This document shows, in pieces, positions 8,676 through 16,644 of a stretch of 64,000 nt of DNA. Made by a program: the position numbers and the translations under genes. The stretch's first letter is position 1; each line of letters begins with the position of its first letter. The notes under the pieces are model-generated. The model searched no databases, was not told the DNA's origin, and saw nothing but the letters and a program-made list of their open reading frames with translations. Origin of the DNA: Rhinopithecimicrobium faecis (GTDB lineage: Bacteria; Bacteroidota; Bacteroidia; Sphingobacteriales; Sphingobacteriaceae); contig JAGKSB010000005.1 of the NCBI GenBank assembly GCA_017942165.1, forward strand, positions 1 through 64,000. The letters run 5' to 3'.

Positions 8676-10181
8676 TTAGTTCCAATAAGTGTTAAGAGTC
8701 ATATAAGGATTATTTGCTAATGCGGAAGCATCTATAGGCCAGGTCCAACCACCACGGTTGAAGGCATCCACCGACATCGGTGCCATCGTATATTTGCTGT
8801 TAATAACTTTCTTCGTACGTACTAAGTCGTAGTAGAAATGTCCTTCACCAATTAATTCACGCACACGCTCCCACCAAATATCATCTTTCAATTCGTCCCC
8901 TACACTTGTAAAAGGTGCTGCAGAAGCACGCGTACGAATCGCATTTACGACAGTTTGAGCTTCTGTATCACGGCCTAATTCAGCCAATGCTTCAGCACGC
9001 AATAAAATCGGATCGGCATAGCGAAATACAACTTGGTTATCATCGGGGTTATGATCCTCCCCTTCTTCCATAAAGACATTGACAAATTTCAAGATCTGCA
9101 TCATCCCTTGTGTATCGTTGATATATTGATCAAACCAGGTAGTCTTACGGTTATCCGATACTCCCGCAGGATACATGCCTTCCATAAACTTATTATCATA
9201 GTAGATATAAGATTTTAGCGTCACTTTATTCGGAGCACGCAACACATAATCGGCAAAGGTCGAAGAAAGGTGAAAAGATTCACCAAAATTGAAGTTTTGA
9301 ACAATTTCAAATAACCCTTCTTTGGTACGTCCTTTAAAGATTTCTTTGGTTCTAGCAAGAGGCAGTAATTGGTACGCCGTACCAGACTCTTCCATCACCT
9401 CTTTCCCGAGGTCCGCTGTCCGCTCATAGAATACATTTTTTTCGGCAGAGAAACCTGCAGACCACATATTCATATGCATCATCAAGGTGATCGCTGCACC
9501 ACGCATAGCACGCACGGCAACAATAGAAGGATCTTCATACGTCCACGGTAAATCCTTGTAATGCGCTTCCATGTCTGCTGTTGCATTTTTTAAGACGTCT
9601 AACATCGGTGTACGCCCAATCGCTTTACTGTGGAAAGGTTCTGTGTAGTAGGAAACATCCCCATATAGGCGTACTAAGAAGAAATAGGCTAAATTCCGTA
9701 AAAATACCGCCTCAGCTTTATATTGTTTCTTCTGCGTATCTGTTAAGATTCCCGCATCGATATTATCTACTTGGTAATACAGAATATTAGCATTTTGTAT
9801 CATCTTATAAAACGTACCCCATTGAGTTAACTTTTTGAAACCAAAGTAATCGCTTTTATCAACATCTACCTGATTCAAAATCGCCTTTAGATTATTACCT
9901 CTTAAATAGCTTAGGTAATTACGTCCGTAGCCATTCGTAGCAGAAGTTCTATTAATAGGTGCACAGCGTAGATCTCCAGTTGCTGGGAAGAACATTTGTT
10001 GCATCGTTGCTTCCCGGAAGATGCTGTAAATACCCGAGGTATACTGCTCTACATCCTGTGGAGACTTCCAGAAGTTATTACCCGATAAATTATCTACAGG
10101 AGTAATATTTAAAAAATCTTTACATGAGGTGGTCATCGTAAGAGTTCCAGCCATCAATGCCATATATATAAATTTTTTCAT
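8676..10181 (-). CDS. SusD/RagB-family surface glycan-binding lipoprotein, copy 1
   Basis: Length 501 aa, typical of SusD. Lipoprotein signal with Cys20 (TTSC) followed by KDFLNITPVDNLS, a typical SusD opening. SusD-like features are the NNFWKSPQDVEQYTSGIY motif, the Tyr/Phe-rich helical TPR region, and a C-terminal block RYADPILLRAEALAELGR ... WWERVRELIGEGHFYYDLVR, the most conserved part of the family. It would cap the SusC pore encoded just upstream (9-bp gap) and deliver ligand. The ligand cannot be read from the sequence. Confidence 0.95.
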   Translation of the reverse strand: MKKFIYMALMAGTLTMTTSCKDFLNITPVDNLSGNNFWKSPQDVEQYTSGIYSIFREATMQQMFFPATGDLRCAPINRTSATNGYGRNYLSYLRGNNLKAILNQVDVDKSDYFGFKKLTQWGTFYKMIQNANILYYQVDNIDAGILTDTQKKQYKAEAVFLRNLAYFFLVRLYGDVSYYTEPFHSKAIGRTPMLDVLKNATADMEAHYKDLPWTYEDPSIVAVRAMRGAAITLMMHMNMWSAGFSAEKNVFYERTADLGKEVMEESGTAYQLLPLARTKEIFKGRTKEGLFEIVQNFNFGESFHLSSTFADYVLRAPNKVTLKSYIYYDNKFMEGMYPAGVSDNRKTTWFDQYINDTQGMMQILKFVNVFMEEGEDHNPDDNQVVFRYADPILLRAEALAELGRDTEAQTVVNAIRTRASAAPFTSVGDELKDDIWWERVRELIGEGHFYYDLVRTKKVINSKYTMAPMSVDAFNRGGWTWPIDASALANNPYMTLNTYWN

Positions 10182-10190
10182 GATAGTAGC

Positions 10191-13100
10191 TTAAAATTGA
10201 ACGTTTAAACCGAAGGTGTAACTTCTTCTATTTGGGTATCCATTGGAAGAGTCACGACCTAAGCCAGATACTAATTCAGGATCAGGTCCTGAATATTTAC
10301 TAAATGTGTAAATATTGTAGGCTGATAAGTACATCCGTAGGGAGGTAATTCCAATTTGCTTCGTCCAGTTACGATCAAAGTTGTACCCGATCGTCGCAGA
10401 GTTAAACTTTAAATAGGAACCGTCTTCTTGGAATAATGTCTGATCATAACGGAATGGGTCAATCAAACCATTTCTTGTGAAATCGAAAGGGTTAGGGTAC
10501 TTGGCATCTTGTCCTAATGATGTGAAAATGTCATATTCCGAAATCGGCACTAAAGCGCCTGGATTTTTGTCCGCAGCAACAACGCCTGCAGGGTTGGAAT
10601 AATTCCGGAAACGATCTGCTAGAGCTGTATTTAGGATATCCCGCTTTACGGTATATGAGAAGTTGGTTTGTAGGGTCCAGTTTTTATATTTCGTATACGT
10701 ACCAAATCCTCCTGTTACACGTGGTTGTGAGTTACCAACAATCACATAGTCATTTTCATCCAAAATATAATCGCCATTTAAATCCGTCCAGATTGGGTCT
10801 CCAGCGCGGAAGAAACGGCCTTCACCAAATGCTCCACCAGTACGGTAGCGTAAGCCCGTTAATGGGTTGACAGGAACCTCATCATCCGTTTTATAAACCC
10901 CTTCGAAGTTTAATAATACATTGGATAAACTATTAATTCCTAGACGACGTAAAATGGATAAGTTATAAACCGAAGCATCCTTATCTATTAGCTGACGCAC
11001 ACCATCTGGAAGCGCTGCCATCACATCTTTATTGATTGCTCCATTGAAGTTAAAGGAGAGCTCCCAATCTTTACTTGCCATCCGTGGACGGTAGTTAATT
11101 TGAAACTCATGTCCTTTATTTACCAAACTTGTTTCATTGGTATTGACATTTCCAAAGGCATTGATATTGGCAATTTTCTTCTCTCTCAGAATTTGATCTG
11201 TTTGCTTATAATAGTTTTCATAAGTTACATTAATCATATTATTGAATAATCCAAACTCTAAGGCAACGTTAAACTGCGTCGAAGACTGTGGGATTAAAGC
11301 AATATTAGGGATGGTATTCATATCTAAGGAAACCGTAGGCTGATTGTTGTAACGTCTTGCGTCAGCTACGTATTTTCCATAAACGGAATAAATAGATCCT
11401 GTAGGAACGATATTCTTACCCCAACTCGCACGTAAGCCCCCGAAAGATAACCAGTCGATATTTTCAAACCAATTTTCTTTATAGAAGTTCCAACGTATAC
11501 TCGCTGAAGGATTGTAAGACCATGGGTTTAAGCTACCTGTCGTTGAGGTACCATCCACACGGTAGGTAAACTCAGCCACATATTTAGAAGCATAATTATA
11601 ATTGGCAATACCTGCAAAACCTAATGAACGGTAGTTGGAAAGGTTATTTAAAGTCCCTCCTTTGCTGTATAAGCTATTATAACTTAAACCTGAAGTAATC
11701 TGATCAGAAGGAGTTCCTGTAAATTGCATAACATCAGCTTTATAGTCATTGATTTCCATTTCGGAGAATCCATACACTAAGAGGTTATGTTTTTCCTTGA
11801 AACTACGCGTAAAGGAAAGCATATTACGGTTATACAATTTATTACGGTGATCATTAAACGAGTAGATCTCCGAATTATTGGCATTTAGCATACTTGGTGT
11901 GAAGCGATCTTTATTCGCTTCTAAATAATTGTATGATAGCGTGGTCGTTCCACGTAAACCAGTAATGGGCTCATATTGCAACTCTACTTGCGTAACGACA
12001 TTGGCCGTCTTATTATCATCCGATACTTGAAGGGCACTTAAAGCTGTATTACTAGCCGAGAAAATTGATGGTGCAGGAAGTAAGGAAGAGGTATTTGCTG
12101 CCGTTCCTACGCCAGATTGCGTCAGGGCATTTCCAGAACCAGAACTATTCCGTGCTAACGTGGTGTTGATATTAGCCAACATCTTAAACTTCGGATTCGG
12201 CATATACTGCATATTCATCTGTAGGGAATAGCGTGAGAATCCTGTATTTTCAATAATACCCTTCTCATCAAAAATCCCCCCATTAACCTTATAGTTGAAG
12301 GCTTGATCTCCCCCTGAGATATTCACATTTTGTGAATGGTTGATCGTAGTACGATAGAAGATATTCTGCCAATCCGTAGAATTATTATAATAGGCGTTTA
12401 AACTATCCGCTAAGAGGGGTGAATTGTTGATACGTTGGATAGCAGCCCATGCCGTAGAATCATTTTGTAAGATTTGTTGAATACGGATTAAGCGCTCACC
12501 TTTACCACCAATTACAGGGCGTAACTTCGGCACCGTATTAACAAAGAACTGAGAAGTGTACTGCACAATAGGCACCTTAGAATTACCACGTTTTGTGGTC
12601 ACTAAAATTACCCCATAGGCACCACGAGAACCGTATAAAGCCGTTGCTTGTGCATCTTTTAACACTTGGATATCTTGAATATCTTCCGTTGGAATCATGG
12701 AGATAGGTGAAATACCCGGTCCTGCTGTTTGGAACCCATATTCATAACCTGTGTTGTCATCAATAGGAACCCCATCGATAACAAATAAAGGAGAGGTAGG
12801 CGTTAGAAAAGCATTATCACCAGATCCAGAGATATTTACATTAGAGATACCACGGATAGCCATGGTACCACGCATGCCGGGAGAACCAGTATTTTGCTGA
12901 ATATTCAAACCCGCTACTTTTCCTTGTAAGAGATCCACGAAGTTCGAAGCAGGAATATCTTGAATATCTTTTCCTGAGATCGTCACGACGGATCCTGTGA
13001 GGGTTTCCTTTTTACGTGTTTGGTATCCTACGACTACTGCCTCATCTAAATTTCTGGCATTTGAGTTCATCACTACCATAAAAGGAGCCGTGCTTGCTGA

Positions 13101-13355
13101 CAACTTATAGGTTGTTTGGTTTAAACTTACATGTTTAAAAATTAACACCTGATTTGCTGCCGCTTGAATGCTAAAATGACCCGCTCTATCTGTAGTACCC
13201 AGTGTTTTCTTGGTCGTTTCATTGATAATTGTCACCCCTTCCGCAGGCGCATTATTTTGACTTTTTACCGTACCGGTATAGGTTTTCATCTGCGCATGAA
13301 GCGTGGAAGTGAAGCCTACCGTCAGCAATAATATGATCGTATATATATGTTTCAT
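10191..13355 (-). CDS. SusC/RagA-family TonB-dependent outer-membrane transporter, copy 1
   Basis: Length 1054 aa, canonical architecture: signal peptide (cleavage after HAQ, residue 22), CarboxypepD_reg-like domain (about 25-95), the SusC signature LDEAVVVGYQ (103-112), plug domain (LLQGKVAGLNIQQNTGSPG, then FVIDGVPID) and a large beta-barrel ending in a terminal Phe (FGLNVQF) as needed for BAM insertion. It imports large ligands across the outer membrane using TonB. It pairs with the SusD directly downstream. The preceding gene (DUF5007-like) ends 18 bp upstream. Confidence 0.95.
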   Translation of the reverse strand: MKHIYTIILLLTVGFTSTLHAQMKTYTGTVKSQNNAPAEGVTIINETTKKTLGTTDRAGHFSIQAAANQVLIFKHVSLNQTTYKLSASTAPFMVVMNSNARNLDEAVVVGYQTRKKETLTGSVVTISGKDIQDIPASNFVDLLQGKVAGLNIQQNTGSPGMRGTMAIRGISNVNISGSGDNAFLTPTSPLFVIDGVPIDDNTGYEYGFQTAGPGISPISMIPTEDIQDIQVLKDAQATALYGSRGAYGVILVTTKRGNSKVPIVQYTSQFFVNTVPKLRPVIGGKGERLIRIQQILQNDSTAWAAIQRINNSPLLADSLNAYYNNSTDWQNIFYRTTINHSQNVNISGGDQAFNYKVNGGIFDEKGIIENTGFSRYSLQMNMQYMPNPKFKMLANINTTLARNSSGSGNALTQSGVGTAANTSSLLPAPSIFSASNTALSALQVSDDNKTANVVTQVELQYEPITGLRGTTTLSYNYLEANKDRFTPSMLNANNSEIYSFNDHRNKLYNRNMLSFTRSFKEKHNLLVYGFSEMEINDYKADVMQFTGTPSDQITSGLSYNSLYSKGGTLNNLSNYRSLGFAGIANYNYASKYVAEFTYRVDGTSTTGSLNPWSYNPSASIRWNFYKENWFENIDWLSFGGLRASWGKNIVPTGSIYSVYGKYVADARRYNNQPTVSLDMNTIPNIALIPQSSTQFNVALEFGLFNNMINVTYENYYKQTDQILREKKIANINAFGNVNTNETSLVNKGHEFQINYRPRMASKDWELSFNFNGAINKDVMAALPDGVRQLIDKDASVYNLSILRRLGINSLSNVLLNFEGVYKTDDEVPVNPLTGLRYRTGGAFGEGRFFRAGDPIWTDLNGDYILDENDYVIVGNSQPRVTGGFGTYTKYKNWTLQTNFSYTVKRDILNTALADRFRNYSNPAGVVAADKNPGALVPISEYDIFTSLGQDAKYPNPFDFTRNGLIDPFRYDQTLFQEDGSYLKFNSATIGYNFDRNWTKQIGITSLRMYLSAYNIYTFSKYSGPDPELVSGLGRDSSNGYPNRRSYTFGLNVQF

Positions 13356-13373
13356 AATAGTTTGCTTCTAAAA

Positions 13374-14417
13374 TTATTGCTCATTTTCAAATTTTGGCAA
13401 AGCCTCCGTAAAGCGGAATTGAATTTCCCAATGTCCTTCTTCAAAGATGGCAAAGTCTAAACCTACACCACCGATATCACGCAATCCTGCGTAACCTATT
13501 CTATCAAAAGAAAAGAATACAGAAGCTTTAAGCCCGTCAGCAGTCGTATACTTCGTAGGTAATGCCACCAATGGCATAGGATAAGCAACATCATAAACAA
13601 CTTTCTTACCCACAAAACGGTGGTTGAAGCCGTGAATTAACTCCTCCCATTTCACCTGATTAAATTTCATCGGATCGACGTAATTATTGACAGAATCTAC
13701 AAAGCTGAATGTTAATGTTGACCCTGGAGCTTTGTTATCTACATCTTTCGTGAAGAATATATGCACCGATGAAGGGTTCACAAAACTCATATCGCGATCT
13801 GAATACATTAAGATCATACGGTTAGGAAATACAAATGAGTTGGGAGCGACACCCGATACTGGGTGATAGATCGAAGGCTCATATGGGCGTGCTTTTTGCG
13901 GCTTAAGTTTTAAGCCTCGCTCATAACGTCGACCACCAGAATTGGAAACTTCCACATCAAAAATATAGCCCGAATCTGGTTCTGTTTTAATGGATTCATT
14001 GGGACCAATATTCCACATATTGAAATTCCCAGAATGCTTCTGAATTTCAAAAGCTGGACGATATTCAATAGCGCGTTTTTCTTCAATCTCTGCGAGGGTC
14101 TTCTCTTCACCTGTATATTGTTTTTTCCAAACTTTTACGGGGTAGGTATTCGTTAATTCGGGTGCAGGGTCCCCATTGCTACGACGGATATTTACTATCG
14201 AGAGTGCTAACGGTTTCGATGAATTACCGGCATTAAAATTTTGATCAAAGAGTGTATTGCGTCCTAAGGTAGGCGAATAGATTCTTGTATTAAAACGTGT
14301 ATCATCCCCCAAAGCATCAAGATCATCGGGCAGCATATTACAAGAAACGCTGAATAGGGATACACATGAAAGTGCTATTAGAAGCGGTTTAAAGCTTCGT
14401 GATAAAAAACTATGCAT
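13374..14417 (-). CDS. DUF5007-like lipoprotein
   Basis: Length 347 aa. Signal peptide with lipobox SVSC (Cys26) followed by NMLPDD. The rest is a beta-rich, probably secreted protein with no catalytic motif that I recognise. Size, composition and position between two SusCD modules match the DUF5007 family of Bacteroidota SusCD loci; this family name is from memory and not checked. It starts 2 bp after the fasciclin gene stop, so it is probably translationally coupled. Likely an accessory surface glycan- or peptide-binding protein, in the place SusE/SusF-type lipoproteins take elsewhere. Confidence 0.6.
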   Translation of the reverse strand: MHSFLSRSFKPLLIALSCVSLFSVSCNMLPDDLDALGDDTRFNTRIYSPTLGRNTLFDQNFNAGNSSKPLALSIVNIRRSNGDPAPELTNTYPVKVWKKQYTGEEKTLAEIEEKRAIEYRPAFEIQKHSGNFNMWNIGPNESIKTEPDSGYIFDVEVSNSGGRRYERGLKLKPQKARPYEPSIYHPVSGVAPNSFVFPNRMILMYSDRDMSFVNPSSVHIFFTKDVDNKAPGSTLTFSFVDSVNNYVDPMKFNQVKWEELIHGFNHRFVGKKVVYDVAYPMPLVALPTKYTTADGLKASVFFSFDRIGYAGLRDIGGVGLDFAIFEEGHWEIQFRFTEALPKFENEQ

Positions 14418-14419
14418 GA

Positions 14420-15112
14420 TTAATGAGCGAATTTTTTTGTGAACTTATTAAACCCAAAGTCATGTCCTGAAGCCAACACATGAATAACTCCGTTATGTGT
14501 TCTGATATTTACTGCCGTCGTATTAATACTCTGCCAATATCTTTTAAAAATAGAGTTATTAGGGTCTGAAAATATTAACTGCTGCTGCCCACCACCTGTA
14601 AATCCAGATGCATCGGTAACATTATATTGAATATGCATTTCATAGTCATATTGTGCAGAACGAACTTTCAAGCCTTCTTTTAAGCCATTTAGATCCGAGG
14701 TATTGTAAGCTCCTTTGATAACATAGCGAGACATAATAGAATCTAATTCCAGCAGGTCCACATCTTTTAAATAGATAGGCTTCTTCTTGGTTAAGGCACG
14801 TGTGGTATTCAAACTTTTAATAGCTAATTCAAAACTACGGTTGTTTATAGCAAAGAATGTTGAGCTATCGCTCTCCGAGTTTAAGAGGGCTTTTAAGTTT
14901 GGCAGACGATCTAATACCACCAATACAGAATCGTAGGATGCTGGATGCTGGATGACATAGTCTAAAATAGTACCGTTATATTCTTGCGTAGTATTCGTGT
15001 ATTTATAGTAATAATTATCACTCTTTTTACATGCCGCAAAGAGGAACAGTGCAAGCAGCATCGTGAAGCCTGCCCCTGTCATTTGTTTAAGTGTATAGTT
15101 TCGATTCATCAT
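14420..15112 (-). CDS. Fasciclin-domain lipoprotein, copy 2
   Basis: The start is set at the ATG at 15112: it overlaps the TAA stop of the upstream SusD by one base (TAATG), a classic coupling junction, and yields a lipoprotein signal with FAAC (Cys28). A longer frame extends to 15178 but would put 22 unlikely residues before the signal and overlap the SusD gene. FAS1 features: the H1-like motif STFFAINNRSFELAI and the C-terminal NGVIHVLASG. It keeps the same slot behind SusD as the fasciclin gene at 7936-8670, so the SusC-SusD-FAS1 module is present twice. Confidence 0.85.
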   Translation of the reverse strand: MMNRNYTLKQMTGAGFTMLLALFLFAACKKSDNYYYKYTNTTQEYNGTILDYVIQHPASYDSVLVVLDRLPNLKALLNSESDSSTFFAINNRSFELAIKSLNTTRALTKKKPIYLKDVDLLELDSIMSRYVIKGAYNTSDLNGLKEGLKVRSAQYDYEMHIQYNVTDASGFTGGGQQQLIFSDPNNSIFKRYWQSINTTAVNIRTHNGVIHVLASGHDFGFNKFTKKFAH

Positions 15113-16635
15113 TATTTCCAATACGTATTTTGAACTAAAAGTGAATTTTTCTTTAATACTTCCGAAGAGATCGGCCAAAGGATACCTTGATCTTTAATTA
15201 ACTTATTGAACATCGGATCTTCTTGACGGATTTTATTGTAGCGGATCTGATCGTACCATCTCCAACCTTCGCCCATTAATTCACGACGACGCTCTTCGAA
15301 GATGGCGTCAATGATATGCTGCGTGGAAGTTTGATTGTACAAGGAGATACCTCTATTAGCACGAATAATATTTAAGAGACGCATGCTATCATCGCGCATA
15401 CCGAGGGCCGCGAGGGCTTCAGCGCGTAACAAGGTGATCTCTTCTAGACGTGTAAAGATTAAGTTAGAGCCAAAAATGGCGTAAGAACCATCAGATACAC
15501 CATCACGAATAACTTTTATTTTAGAAAAAATTGGAATCTCACCAGCATAATTCGTGAAGTAGTTCGTTCGTGTAAGGCCCGAAATCGTATCCACCCCAAA
15601 GCGTGTATCATTCGGGTCAGGAAAGATTTTAGAGATAGAATCCTTAGGTACATAAATATCGGGCATCTTGCGGGATACTAAAGGAGACGCCAGGGTCAAA
15701 CTTTCAATATGTCCCGAGCTCGTTGCTTCGCCCAATTTATACGTGAAAGTAAATGCGGCTAGCTGTGAACGCTCTTGCTCTGTCGAGAAGATACCCGTTG
15801 CTGAAGTCAAGTTACTAGTAGAACTATAGACTAAAGCTGACTTCGGGTAATTATCCAATACATACTTGGCGTATACATCGGTATCTACATACTTACCTTG
15901 CCAAGCCGCAATATGCGCTAGGATGCTATAAGCGGAAAGTTTAGTGAAAAGTACAGCTCTCCAACGGCTATATTCTTCCCCGTAGTAAGTTTGCGGATAT
16001 TCTGCGTACCCGAACGGTAAGTCTTGTGCTGCTTTAACAAGCTCTGATTCCGCAAATGCTAAGACGGCAGCTTGGTCCGTACGAGGGCGCTCAATAAATT
16101 GGCCATCATCGAAGGACTTTGTTAAAAGTGGCACATCTCCCCAGATACGTACCATATAGAAGTAGGCGAAAGCCCGTAAAGTACGCGCTTGCGCGATATC
16201 ATACTTCATATTAATTTCCGTATAGCGTTTATCTTTTGCGAGGACATCCGGTGCACGTTCAATTAATAAAGATGCCGCATTGATTACAGCATAGAATCTA
16301 CGCCAGTCAGTCAATGATTTTATAAGTGGAAAAGAAGCATTTAAATCGGAGTTGTAGACGGCATCTAAATCCCCACGGTTATAGGATACGAAATCCCCAT
16401 AACGCATTTCTCCGTAAATCCAGTGTGCATTATTATTTGCTAAGGCAGCACGCGTTAGCCCATAAACACCTATTAAAGCCGATCTTGTATCGGTAATACT
16501 TTCCCATTGAAGGGTCTCTGAGGCCACATAAGAAGAGGGCACATCTAATTTCTTATTACAAGCTTGAAATCCTAAGGAGGTCAATACTGCGAGTAATAAC
16601 GCTGCATAGGTATTGCGTGATATATTCGTTTTCAT
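15112..16635 (-). CDS. SusD/RagB-family lipoprotein, copy 2
   Basis: Length 507 aa. Lipoprotein signal with Cys26 (FQAC), then NKKLDVPSSY. SusD hallmarks are a helical region with RTLRAFAYFYMVRIWGDVPL (a signature of the SusD TPR core) and a C-terminal block LLRAEALAALGM ... FEERRRELMGEGWRWYDQIR. It pairs with the SusC starting upstream (9-bp gap) and is coupled by a one-base stop/start overlap to the fasciclin gene downstream. Strongly diverged from the other SusD in this operon, suggesting a different ligand or a different part of the same ligand. Confidence 0.95.
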   Translation of the reverse strand: MKTNISRNTYAALLLAVLTSLGFQACNKKLDVPSSYVASETLQWESITDTRSALIGVYGLTRAALANNNAHWIYGEMRYGDFVSYNRGDLDAVYNSDLNASFPLIKSLTDWRRFYAVINAASLLIERAPDVLAKDKRYTEINMKYDIAQARTLRAFAYFYMVRIWGDVPLLTKSFDDGQFIERPRTDQAAVLAFAESELVKAAQDLPFGYAEYPQTYYGEEYSRWRAVLFTKLSAYSILAHIAAWQGKYVDTDVYAKYVLDNYPKSALVYSSTSNLTSATGIFSTEQERSQLAAFTFTYKLGEATSSGHIESLTLASPLVSRKMPDIYVPKDSISKIFPDPNDTRFGVDTISGLTRTNYFTNYAGEIPIFSKIKVIRDGVSDGSYAIFGSNLIFTRLEEITLLRAEALAALGMRDDSMRLLNIIRANRGISLYNQTSTQHIIDAIFEERRRELMGEGWRWYDQIRYNKIRQEDPMFNKLIKDQGILWPISSEVLKKNSLLVQNTYWK

Positions 16636-16644
16636 AGCGATCGA